From assembly GCA_003153375.1 (NCBI GenBank), contig PLYM01000202.1, forward strand, positions 1 to 64,000: 64,000 bases of DNA, written 5' to 3'. Positions 29,373 through 37,219 of this stretch are shown here, one piece after another. The position numbers were made by a program, and so were the translations under genes. The notes under the pieces are model-generated. The model saw only the letters and a program-made list of their open reading frames with translations. It had not been told where the DNA came from and searched no databases. Position 1 is the stretch's first letter, and each line of letters begins with the position of its first letter. The stretch is from Planctomycetaceae bacterium. GTDB lineage: Bacteria > Planctomycetota > Planctomycetia > Pirellulales > PALSA-1355.

Positions 29373-32300
29373 ACGTTCGCCAACTTGGATATTGGACCAT
29401 GATCGCGATCGCCAGCCGATTTCCGACCTTGCCGCGCGTCGCTCGTCTGCTCACGATGCTCGCGGTAGTGGCTATCACTCTGGCGACGGTCTCGCCGCGA
29501 CCGCTGCGGGCCGACGCGCTCACGCCCGAGGAAGCGCTCAAGCACTTCAAGGTGGCCGAAGGCTTCGAAGTTCAGCTCTATGCCAGCGAGCCGCTAGTGC
29601 GACAGCCGGTCACGATGACCTTCGACGACCGCGGGCGGATGTGGGTGATTCAGTATCTGCAATATCCCACGCCCGCGGGGCTGAAGCCGGTCGAAGTCGA
29701 TCGATATCTGCGCACCAAATACGATCGCGTGCCCGAGCCGCCCCCGCGCGGGCCGAAGGGCGCCGACAAGATCACGATCCTGGAGGACACGGACGGTGAC
29801 GGTCGCGTCGATCGGGCCAAGGATTTTGCCACGGGCTTGAACCTGGCCTCGGCGCTGGCCATCGGCAACGGTGGCGTTTATGTCGGCGCCGCGCCGTATT
29901 TATTGTTCTATCCCGACCGAAACGGCGACGACGTTCCCGATGGCGACCCGGAAGTTCTGTTGCGTGGCTTCGGTCTGGAGGACGCCCACGCGGTCGTCAA
30001 CTCGCTGCAATGGGGCCCCGATGGATGGCTCTATGGCACGCAAGGCAGCACGGTCACGGCCAACATCCGCGGAATTGGTTTTCAACAAGGCATCTGGCGC
30101 TATCACCCCGCGACCAAAAGGTTCGAGCTGTTTAGCGAAGGTGGTGGCAACACCTGGGGACTCGATTTCGACGCTCACGGCAATGCCATTGCCGGCACCA
30201 ACTGGGGCGACGCTCTCTGCCTGCACCAGGTGCAAGGCGGCTATTACGTCAAAGGCTTCACCAAGCACGGCCCGTTGCACAATCCCTATACCTACGGCTA
30301 CTTCGACCACGTCAAACACACGGGCCACGTGGGCGGACACGTCACCTGCGGCGGCATCGTCTATCAAGGCGGCGCGTTTCCCGCGGAGTTCAACAACACC
30401 TACGTCGCCGCCAATCTGCTGTCGAACGCGGTCTACTGGAGCGCCATCGAGCCCGACCGCTCGACGTTCAAAACCCGCTTCGTCGGCACGCTGCTGGAAA
30501 CCGACGACATTTGGTTCCGGCCCATCGATTGCCTCTCGGGCCCCGACGGCTCGGTATTCGTGGCCGACTGGTACGATCAACGGGCCAACCACGTAATTCC
30601 CGACGACACCTGGGACCGCAGCAATGGCCGCATCTGGAAAATCGTAGCCCGCTGCACCCAGCCCGCCGAAAAGCTCGACCTGTCGCGGCGAACCAGTGCC
30701 CAACTGGTCGAGCTGCTCTCACAGCCCAACGTTTGGCATCGCCGCGAAGCCCGCCGCATTCTTTCCGAACGACGCGACGCGAGCGTTTTGCCCCGACTGC
30801 AAGAGCTGATCGACCACGCGCCCGATGGGCAACTGGCGCTCGAGGTTCTGTGGGCCCTTTACGTCAGCGGCGGCTGGAACGACACGCTGGCCATGCGACT
30901 GCTCGATCATCCCAGTGCCGACGTTCGGGCGTGGACAATCCGACTGGTGGGCGACGACCGCCGCGCCTTGCCACCGGCGATGGCTCAGCGGCTGGTTCAA
31001 TTGGCCGCCAGCGAACCGTCCGCCAGCGTGCGCAGCCAGTTGGCCTGCACCTGCAAACGACTGAACGCTGCCGACGCTCTGCCAATCATCGCGCAATTGT
31101 TGCGTCGCAATGAAGACGCGGGCGATCCGCACATTCCGCTGTTGCTGTGGTGGGCGATCGAGGACAAGGCCCTGACCGATCGCGAGCCGGTGCTCGATTT
31201 GCTCGCCACGAGCGAAGCCTGGCAATTGCCGATCGTACACAACACGATTGCCGAACGCCTGGCGCGGCGCTTCATGGCTGACCGATCTTCGGACGGCTAC
31301 GCGGCTTGCGCGCGGTTGTTATCGCTGGCCCCCAGCCGCGAGGATGTGCATCTGCTGATCTCGGCGCTCGATAAGGATCTCTCGGGTCCGCCGCTCGCCG
31401 AAGTGCCCGCGCCATTGGTCGAATCAGTGGCCAGGCTGTGGCAACAGGATGGCGCCGATCCGACCGTGGCCCGATTCGCGATGCGGCTGGGCAATCCGGA
31501 CGCCTACGCTCGCATCCTGGCGCGCCTGGCCGATCCGAACGAGTCGGCAGCCGTGCGGCTGGCATTCATCTCGGCCATGGGACAAGCGGCCCGAGCCGAT
31601 GCGCAAGCGCCACTGGCCCGACTGCTCGACGAATCGCGCCACGAGGCGGAGCCGATTCGTATGGCGGCCCTGGCGGCCCTCGAACATTTTTCCGACGACG
31701 AGGTCGCCCTGCAAGTGCTGCGGCATTACTCGCAGTTCAACGCCCCACTGCGTGCCCGCACGATTACGCTCTTGGCCAGTCGCCCCGCCTGGAGCGCCGC
31801 GTTGGTGGCGGCCGTGGCCCATGGCGACGTCGACGCCAAGGATGTGTCCGTCGATCAGATTCGCCAGATGCTCGCGCACCAAGACGCGTCGCTGGCGGCC
31901 GCCATTGAAGCCCGCTGGGGTAAGATTCGCTCTGCCACCCCCGGCGAGAAGCAAGCCTATGTGCCGGTGCTGGGCCGGGTGCTCAACGAGGCGCCCGGTG
32001 ATCTCGACAGCGGCCACAAGTTGTTCGTCAAGCACTGCGCCATCTGCCACACGCTCCACAGCGAAGGAAACAAGGTGGGGCCCGACCTGACCAGCGCCGA
32101 CCGCAAGAACCGCGACGCCCTGCTGTTGAACATCCTGGACCCCAGCGGCTACATCCGTCCCGAGTTCGTTTCGCAGATTGCCGTGCTCACCGACGGTCGC
32201 GTGCTCACCGGCCTGGTGATTGAAGCCACACCGCAGCAATTCACCTTGGTCGACGCCAAGAACCAGAAGACCACGCTCGCGCGCGACGAAGTCGAACAGA

Positions 32301-32425
32301 TCAATCCCTCGGCCCAGTCGTTGATGCCCGAGCGGCTGCTGGAAACGCTCGCACCGCAAGAGGTGCGCGACCTGTTCCGCTACCTGCAATCCGATGCTCC
32401 GCCCGCGACCGCGGCGGGCAAGTGA
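29369..32425 (+). CDS. Second exported PVC-type dehydrogenase/HEAT/c-haem protein
   Basis: 1018 aa, same plan as its upstream neighbour and coupled to it by an ATGA overlap (29369-29372). A basic N-terminus leads into a hydrophobic signal (LLTMLAVVAITLATV). The propeller part starts with FKVAEGFEVQLYASEPLV and carries DDRGRMWVIQYLQYP, ILEDTDGDGRVDRAKDFA and VFVADWYDQRANHV. The middle is HEAT-like, and the haem site is C890-x2-C893-H (KHCAICHTLHSEGNKVGPDL). The two neighbours are clearly paralogous in order of domains but not close copies. Coupled expression suggests a functional pair. Confidence 0.92.
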   Translation: MNVRQLGYWTMIAIASRFPTLPRVARLLTMLAVVAITLATVSPRPLRADALTPEEALKHFKVAEGFEVQLYASEPLVRQPVTMTFDDRGRMWVIQYLQYPTPAGLKPVEVDRYLRTKYDRVPEPPPRGPKGADKITILEDTDGDGRVDRAKDFATGLNLASALAIGNGGVYVGAAPYLLFYPDRNGDDVPDGDPEVLLRGFGLEDAHAVVNSLQWGPDGWLYGTQGSTVTANIRGIGFQQGIWRYHPATKRFELFSEGGGNTWGLDFDAHGNAIAGTNWGDALCLHQVQGGYYVKGFTKHGPLHNPYTYGYFDHVKHTGHVGGHVTCGGIVYQGGAFPAEFNNTYVAANLLSNAVYWSAIEPDRSTFKTRFVGTLLETDDIWFRPIDCLSGPDGSVFVADWYDQRANHVIPDDTWDRSNGRIWKIVARCTQPAEKLDLSRRTSAQLVELLSQPNVWHRREARRILSERRDASVLPRLQELIDHAPDGQLALEVLWALYVSGGWNDTLAMRLLDHPSADVRAWTIRLVGDDRRALPPAMAQRLVQLAASEPSASVRSQLACTCKRLNAADALPIIAQLLRRNEDAGDPHIPLLLWWAIEDKALTDREPVLDLLATSEAWQLPIVHNTIAERLARRFMADRSSDGYAACARLLSLAPSREDVHLLISALDKDLSGPPLAEVPAPLVESVARLWQQDGADPTVARFAMRLGNPDAYARILARLADPNESAAVRLAFISAMGQAARADAQAPLARLLDESRHEAEPIRMAALAALEHFSDDEVALQVLRHYSQFNAPLRARTITLLASRPAWSAALVAAVAHGDVDAKDVSVDQIRQMLAHQDASLAAAIEARWGKIRSATPGEKQAYVPVLGRVLNEAPGDLDSGHKLFVKHCAICHTLHSEGNKVGPDLTSADRKNRDALLLNILDPSGYIRPEFVSQIAVLTDGRVLTGLVIEATPQQFTLVDAKNQKTTLARDEVEQINPSAQSLMPERLLETLAPQEVRDLFRYLQSDAPPATAAGK

Positions 32426-32439
32426 CTCGCGGCAGCCGC

Positions 32440-33105
32440 TCACGGCGCGGCGGGCGGCTGATGGGCGCGGCGGATCGCGGCCAGCAGACGATCGCGGGTT
32501 TGCTCGCGCGCTCGGCGCCGTGCCGCGCGGGCGATTTCTTCCTGCTGGCTCTTGGCCTTCCGCGCCCGGCAAAGTCGGCAAGGCTTGTAGACCATGCCGC
32601 CGCACTCGGCGCAGCGCTCGAGAGGGCCCAGCGGCTCGCGCTCTTTCGCGCGCTCCAAGTGCCGCGCTTCGTAGTCGGCACGCTTGCCCGAGGCGATCGC
32701 GCCGACCGTGGCGCGCGAAACGCCGGTGGCCTTGGCGATCTTGCGATGCGACAACTTGCCACCGACCAACAGCCGCTCGACTTCCTTCACCTTCGCCAGT
32801 GCAATCATCTGCGATCCTCCGTCTCCTGGGTGCGTCTTGGTCTGTAAGTAAACTGATGGGCGAGGTACGTCAGCCAGCGTCGTCGGCCGACTCGTCGGGG
32901 TCTGCCCAAAATCGCCCCGCTCGGGCAGTGGCTCGTCGTCATCAAACGGGTCTACCTCGAGCGACTCGTCCCCCGCCGATTCGGGGTCCGGCGCGTCCCA
33001 GTCCTCATCGAGGTCTTCATCTCCCGGAACAGAATGTTCGGCGGCGCGAAACTCCCGGAGCGAGCCGTCGGCATCCGCTCGGGGGCGTGAATGGAAAGGC
33101 TTCAT
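32440..33105 (-). CDS. HTH and zinc-ribbon protein with acidic N-terminus
   Basis: 221 aa if translation starts at 33105 (GGAG nine bases upstream). Residues about 1-95 are highly acidic and low-complexity. Residues about 104-145 form a helix-turn-helix of the Hin/resolvase or Xre-like kind (LSHRKIAKATGVSRATVGAI). It is followed by a C-x2-C-x7-C-x2-C zinc knuckle (C165, C168, C176, C179 in CAECGGMVYKPCRLC) and a basic C-terminal helix. A strong GGAGGA sits six bases before an internal ATG at 32808, which would give a 122-residue form holding just the HTH and zinc knuckle; either or both may be made. Probably a DNA-binding regulator. Divergent from the small gene at 33388 across an AT-rich palindromic region. 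Confidence 0.75.
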   Translation of the reverse strand: MKPFHSRPRADADGSLREFRAAEHSVPGDEDLDEDWDAPDPESAGDESLEVDPFDDDEPLPERGDFGQTPTSRPTTLADVPRPSVYLQTKTHPGDGGSQMIALAKVKEVERLLVGGKLSHRKIAKATGVSRATVGAIASGKRADYEARHLERAKEREPLGPLERCAECGGMVYKPCRLCRARKAKSQQEEIARAARRRAREQTRDRLLAAIRRAHQPPAAP

Positions 33106-33214
33106 GTCTGTCATCTCCGGTGAATCTCGAGCCGAGCGCCTTTGACGGCCAATTGGAGCAACCTGGCTCCAATCTCAACGGCCGCATCGTATGACATGAA
33201 CTGGCCACATTGCA

Positions 33215-33292
33215 ACCATAATTTTGATCATATTTGTGAACATTTTATGCGGATCATTTCGATGTTGATCGAAATATTTGAGCAATTATGGT
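33215..33292. promoter_or_regulatory. AT-rich nested inverted repeats in a divergent promoter region
   Basis: An outer inverted repeat ACCATAATT (33215-33223) / AATTATGGT (33284-33292) encloses a perfect 8-4-8 inverted repeat ATTTCGAT-GTTG-ATCGAAAT (33256-33275) and a TGATCA palindrome (33225-33230). The stretch is strikingly AT-rich in a GC-rich window and separates the HTH gene from the small gene on the other strand. The best reading is a divergent control region with operator sites, perhaps for the adjacent HTH protein; the binding protein is inferred. Confidence 0.5.
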
Positions 33293-33387
33293 CGCGATAA
33301 CTCGACAACGACGTTCAAACCTCGGTAGGATAGTGGGCACCACGGGGCCTAATGGCCAATTTTTTACTCGTAAAGGTGACCAGCACT

Positions 33388-33651
33388 ATGACCCTGGAAC
33401 CGTATAACGCCGACCGCCTGGACGGGCTCTCCCTGCGTGTGCTCGATATCTGCAGCCGTCTGCGCACGCTGGCCCAGATCAGTCGCCAAGAAGAACTGCC
33501 GCCGATCGACTTGCACGACCGCAAGGCGCTGGAATGGATTAGCAACTTCGAGGTCTGGCTGTGTACGGCCGAGGGCGCGGTGAACGCCCAGATCACGAAA
33601 AGCCAGGGTGCGCGGCGAGCCCGCCAGACGCACACGGCACGACCCCAATAG
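33388..33651 (+). CDS. Small conserved-looking hypothetical protein
   Basis: 87 aa from the ATG at 33388, which follows AAAGGTGA with about 8 bases spacing; an in-frame ATG at 33352 lacks such a site. The sequence is mostly helical and polar (LEPYNADRLDGLSLRVL, ISRQEELPPIDLHDRKALEW) with a basic tail, and has no signal or membrane segment. No family recognised. Codon use has the GC-rich third positions of real genes here. It is transcribed away from the AT-rich palindromic region. Confidence 0.6.
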   Translation: MTLEPYNADRLDGLSLRVLDICSRLRTLAQISRQEELPPIDLHDRKALEWISNFEVWLCTAEGAVNAQITKSQGARRARQTHTARPQ

Positions 33652-33999
33652 ACTTCCCACCTTCGCGCCCGCGCGAAACAGCGAAGTCGCGGGGGTTATT
33701 GATTACCATGTTTCCGTGCGTCCGAGCAGCGGTTTTGCCGGCGTTTTTGAATTTCAGTAGTTGGGAACGCCCCGGAATTGTGTGAATGTGTGTGTCAACA
33801 ACGGCCCAAAACGATTTCGCTCGGGAAAACCATAGTGTACAGATGCTTTTGAACGGTAATCAATTACTCGCGGGGTCAAAGCGCTCGTGCACCGCGCGCC
33901 GCGCAGGTCAGACTGTGCCGGTCGTGCCGACCAAGGAGACTGGCACAACAATCAGCAATTTTCGCGGCCATCGCGGGTCGAAAAGATAGCAGCGGCAGC
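33652..33999. other. Intergenic region with strong hairpins, no gene supported
   Basis: 348 bases. It starts with a 6-4-6 hairpin TTCGCG-CCCG-CGCGAA (33662-33677), which might terminate the preceding gene although a T-tract is missing. It also holds a 10-base imperfect hairpin, TGTGCCGGTC (33914-33923) with GACTGGCACA (33938-33947, one mismatch), with a competing inner GGTC/GACC stem. Short open frames exist on both strands but lack start signals and coding composition. Confidence 0.4.
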
Positions 34000-34131
34000 A
34001 TGACGTTGCCGCCTCAGAAATCCGCGAGGATCCTGGCGATGCTGATGATGGAATTGATCAACCTGACGATCTGCGTCGGGTTCGTCAGCGTTTGGTTGCT
34101 GGTCGGCAGCGTGTTGATCCGCGAACAATAG
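34000..34131 (+). CDS. Possible 43-residue membrane miniprotein
   Basis: The frame starts at ATG 34000 and ends at TAG 34129-34131. It begins with a polar basic segment (MTLPPQKSARILAM), then a hydrophobic helix (LINLTICVGFVSVWLLVGSVL) and a short charged tail (IREQ), i.e. a typical single-pass small membrane protein. It lies in the gap before the convergent mutase operon. No clear ribosome binding site; no family recognised. Confidence 0.45.
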   Translation: MTLPPQKSARILAMLMMELINLTICVGFVSVWLLVGSVLIREQ

Positions 34132-34155
34132 TCGCGCAACCGTCGCCCGCGGCAG

Positions 34156-35067
34156 CTAACGAATCAAAAGTTGCAGCAGCTCGTCGGCGGCCTGCGCCTC
34201 GTCGAGCTCGTGGCGCTTCCAACGATCGACCACCGGACCGACTCGCTGCACCCGATCGGCGAAACGCTCGGCCAACACTTGCTGGGCGCGGCGCAGCAGC
34301 GCTCTCGCGTCACCCACCCGCGCGTCGTGCCGCGGACACGCCAGAATCGCGGCCCAAAGTTCGGCCAGTCCCTGCTGCTTGGTCGAGCTGACTCGCAGCA
34401 CCGTGATCTCGCGGCAACCGGGCAACGTCAGCAGCTCGCGCACCTGTGATTCCATTCGCTCGGCGCCAGCCAGGTCGGCTTTGTGTACCACGACCACGTC
34501 GGCCACTTCCAACAGGCCGGCCTTCTCCCATTGCAACTCGTCGCCTGTCTCGGGCTGCACCAATAGCACGACCACGTCGGCCAGCTCGCGCACCGCCGTA
34601 TCACCCTGGCCCGCGCCAACGGTCTCCAACAGAATCACGTCGAACCCAAATCCGGCCAACAGGCGGATCATCAGCTCGACGTGCTCGGCCACGGCCTGAT
34701 TGCCGCTGACGGCCGCCAGGCTGCGAATATAAAGCCCCAGATCGTCGGGCCGGCTGGGCATCCGCACCCGATCGCCCAACAGGGCCCCGCCTGTCAACGG
34801 GCTTTGCGGATCGCAAGCCAACACGGCCACGCTCTGGCCCTGGCCGCGCAAATACTCAGCCAGTTTGCCCACTAGCGTGCTCTTGCCGACCCCGGCGTTG
34901 CCGGTGAGTGCCACGACCGGCGGCGCGGGCCTGGATGCCGCGGAATCGGCGGCTGCAAGCGCCAAGCGAATCGCATCCAGATGCTCGCCGCGGGCCACGA
35001 GGGTCAGCAAACGTGCCAGCGCCAGCCGGTCGCGCTTGCCAAATCGCGCCAGCAGATCGTCAAGCAT
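34156..35067 (-). CDS. meaB: MeaB/ArgK-type G-protein chaperone of acyl-CoA mutase
   Basis: 303 aa P-loop GTPase of the SIMIBI class that loads and protects B12 in acyl-CoA mutases. Motifs: Walker A VVALTGNAGVGKSTLVGKL, switch region ACDPQSPLTGGALLGDRVRM, VILLETVGAGQGD and the base-recognition motif VVVHKADLAGAE (HKAD in place of the usual NKxD). The start MLDDLLARF at 35067 overlaps the end of the B12-binding subunit by 8 bases and has GGGAG 9 bases upstream; a longer start at 35082 is possible. It is the last gene of the three-gene mutase operon, whose order (large subunit, small subunit, G-protein) supports its role. Confidence 0.93.
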   Translation of the reverse strand: MLDDLLARFGKRDRLALARLLTLVARGEHLDAIRLALAAADSAASRPAPPVVALTGNAGVGKSTLVGKLAEYLRGQGQSVAVLACDPQSPLTGGALLGDRVRMPSRPDDLGLYIRSLAAVSGNQAVAEHVELMIRLLAGFGFDVILLETVGAGQGDTAVRELADVVVLLVQPETGDELQWEKAGLLEVADVVVVHKADLAGAERMESQVRELLTLPGCREITVLRVSSTKQQGLAELWAAILACPRHDARVGDARALLRRAQQVLAERFADRVQRVGPVVDRWKRHELDEAQAADELLQLLIR

Positions 35068-35482
35068 GGGTCCGACTCCCATGCGCGCGAAGAAAGTCGA
35101 TGATCTCGGCCATCGGCGTGCCCGGTCCAAAAACGCGGGCCACGCCCAGCTCGAGCAGCTTGGGAACGTCGGTCTCGGGGATGATGCCGCCCACCAGCAC
35201 GCCGACGTGATCGAGACCCGCGGCGCGCAGCATCTCGACGATTCGCGGAACCAGCGTCATGTGGGTGCCGCTCAGCAGGCTGATGCCCAACCAATCGGCA
35301 TCCTCATCGGCCACGGTTCGCACCACCGCCTCGGGCGATTGCCACAGCCCGGGATAGATCACGTGAAACCCCGCGTCGCGCAAGGCCCGCGAAACCACTT
35401 TGACGCCGCGATCGTGGCCGTCGAGCCCGACCTTGGCCAGCACGATTCGCAAGGGAATTTGATTTTCCACGCACTTCACCAT
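35060..35482 (-). CDS. Acyl-CoA mutase small (B12-binding) subunit
   Basis: 140 aa cobalamin-binding domain, the usual length for a stand-alone mutase small subunit. The B12 signature is complete: the DxHxxG motif in AKVGLDGHDRGVKVVSRAL (lower-axial histidine), the S-L motif in WLGISLLSGTH and the GG motif in VLVGGIIPETDVPK. I chose the start at 35482 (MVKCVENQ), which fits known small subunits. An in-frame start at 35578 would give 172 aa and overlap the large-subunit gene by 29 bases. It works with the large subunit upstream and the G-protein downstream. Whether it serves isobutyryl-CoA or methylmalonyl-CoA mutase depends on the large subunit, discussed there. Confidence 0.93.
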   Translation of the reverse strand: MVKCVENQIPLRIVLAKVGLDGHDRGVKVVSRALRDAGFHVIYPGLWQSPEAVVRTVADEDADWLGISLLSGTHMTLVPRIVEMLRAAGLDHVGVLVGGIIPETDVPKLLELGVARVFGPGTPMAEIIDFLRAHGSRTHA

Positions 35483-35549
35483 CGTTGAAACGATCGCCCA
35501 GAATCCGCGGCAGTCAGCCAGGCGATTCGGCTCGGGCTCGAAACTGTGT

Positions 35550-37199
35550 TCACACCACCGCCGCGTCACATCGGCCATAGACTTCGGCCAGGGCGACCAT
35601 CACCTCGCCCACCGTCGCGCGAGCGCGGGCCGCGTCGAGCAGCGTGGGCAGCAGGTTTTCCTGCGCCTCGGCCGCGCGGCGCACCGCGTCGAGCGTGCGC
35701 CGCTGCTCTTCGCCGCTGCGCTCCTTGCGCACGCGCCGCGTCTGGGCGACCTGCTCGGTCTCGACCGCGTGATCGATCGTCAGGATGTCGAGCGGCTTGC
35801 GCTCGGCCTCTTGATAGGCGTTCACGCCCACGATGATCTTGTGCTTGGCGTCGAACTCGCGCTGGAAGGCGAACGCGGCGTCGGCGATCTCGCGGCGGAA
35901 AAAACCCCGCTCGATGGCCGGCAGCATGCCTCCCAGGGCCTCGATGCGGTCGAAGTAGCCGCGGGCTTCCTGGGCCATCTGCCGTGTCAGGGTCTCGACA
36001 AAATAACTGCCGCCCAGCGGATCGACCGTGTTGGTCACGCCCGTCTCGTGGGCCAACACCTGCTGCGTGCGCAGGGCCAGCGTCACGGCGTGCTCCGAGG
36101 GCAGCGCCAGCGTTTCGTCCATACTGTTGGTGTGCAGCGACTGGCAACCCCCCAGCACCGCGGCCAGCGCCTGATAGGCGACACGAATCAGGTTCACCTC
36201 GGGCTGCTTGTCTTGCAGCGAGCAACCGGCCGTCTGAGCGTGGAATCGCAGCTTCCAGGAATTCTCGTTGCGGGCGCCATAATGATTGCGCAGCCGATCG
36301 GCCCACACCGCGCGGGCGGCCCGATACTTGGCCACCTCCTCGAACAGATCGTTGTGCGCGTTGAAGAAGAAGCTGAGCCGCGGGGCGAACTCGTCGACTT
36401 GCAGCCCGCGGGCCAGGCACTGATCGACATAGTGCAGGCCGTCGGCCAGCGTGAAGGCCAGCTCCTGGGCGGCCGTCGAGCCGGCTTCGCGAATGTGATA
36501 GCCACTTATCGAAACCGGGTTCCACTGCGGCACGTGTCGCGTGCAAAACTCGATCACGTCGATCGCCAGCCGCACCGAGGGCTCGGGCGGAAAATAAATC
36601 TCGTTCTGGGCGTGGAACTCCTTCAGCGTGTCGTTCTGAATCGTGCCCCGCAGCTTCCGCCAATCGACCCCTTGATCCTGGGCATTGGCCAGATAGAAGG
36701 CCATGATCACCGCGGCCGGGGCGTTGATGGTCATCGAGACCGAAATCTTGCCGATGTCGATGCCGGCGAACAACTGCCGCATGTCGTCGATCGTGTCGAC
36801 CGCCACACCCAGCCGACCCACCTCGCCCAGCGAGCGCGGGTCGTCGCTATCCAAGCCCATCAGCGTGGGCAGATCGAACGCCGTGCTCAAACCGGTCTGG
36901 CCCTTGGCGACCAGGAACTTGAAACGCTCGTTGGTTTGCTGAGCCGTGCCGAAACCGGCGAACTGCCGCATCGTCCACAGCCGCCCGCGATACATCGTGG
37001 CGTGAACGCCGCGCGTGTACGGATACTGACCCGGATAGCCCAGGCTCGAGTCGTACTCAAACCCGTCCAAGTTGTCAGGCGTGTACAACGGATCGATCGG
37101 CACGCCGCTCACCGTCGTCGCCGGCTGCTCACCCGGCGGCGCCGCCTCGATTTCTCGCTGCCACTGAGACCAAAGTTTTCGATCGACGGCGGTCGCCAT
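35550..37199 (-). CDS. Acyl-CoA mutase large subunit, isobutyryl-CoA mutase-like residues
   Basis: 549 aa TIM-barrel catalytic subunit of a B12-dependent carbon-skeleton mutase, without the cobalamin domain. Conserved motifs include TRGVHATMYRGRLWTMRQF, GQTGLSTAFDLPTLMGLDSD, NPVSISGYHIREAG and GGCQSLHTNSMDETLALP. Two substrate-reading positions are informative: methylmalonyl-CoA mutase has Tyr (..RQYAGF..) and Arg (..VRN..), whereas here they are F80 (MRQFAGF) and Q198 (KEFHAQNE). Phe and Gln are the residues described for isobutyryl-CoA mutase, and the numbers match too. The true reaction is therefore probably isobutyryl-CoA/butyryl-CoA isomerisation or a related acyl-CoA, not methylmalonyl-CoA. 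Start ATG at 37199; the small subunit and MeaB-like protein follow. Confidence 0.93.
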   Translation of the reverse strand: MATAVDRKLWSQWQREIEAAPPGEQPATTVSGVPIDPLYTPDNLDGFEYDSSLGYPGQYPYTRGVHATMYRGRLWTMRQFAGFGTAQQTNERFKFLVAKGQTGLSTAFDLPTLMGLDSDDPRSLGEVGRLGVAVDTIDDMRQLFAGIDIGKISVSMTINAPAAVIMAFYLANAQDQGVDWRKLRGTIQNDTLKEFHAQNEIYFPPEPSVRLAIDVIEFCTRHVPQWNPVSISGYHIREAGSTAAQELAFTLADGLHYVDQCLARGLQVDEFAPRLSFFFNAHNDLFEEVAKYRAARAVWADRLRNHYGARNENSWKLRFHAQTAGCSLQDKQPEVNLIRVAYQALAAVLGGCQSLHTNSMDETLALPSEHAVTLALRTQQVLAHETGVTNTVDPLGGSYFVETLTRQMAQEARGYFDRIEALGGMLPAIERGFFRREIADAAFAFQREFDAKHKIIVGVNAYQEAERKPLDILTIDHAVETEQVAQTRRVRKERSGEEQRRTLDAVRRAAEAQENLLPTLLDAARARATVGEVMVALAEVYGRCDAAVV

Positions 37200-37219
37200 A
37201 GCTGGTTCGATTCCTGGTT

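Noticed and set aside
33786-33989. A 67-codon open frame in the gap before the miniprotein
   Set aside because: No start signal, no coding composition, and it runs through two hairpins; not supported as a gene.
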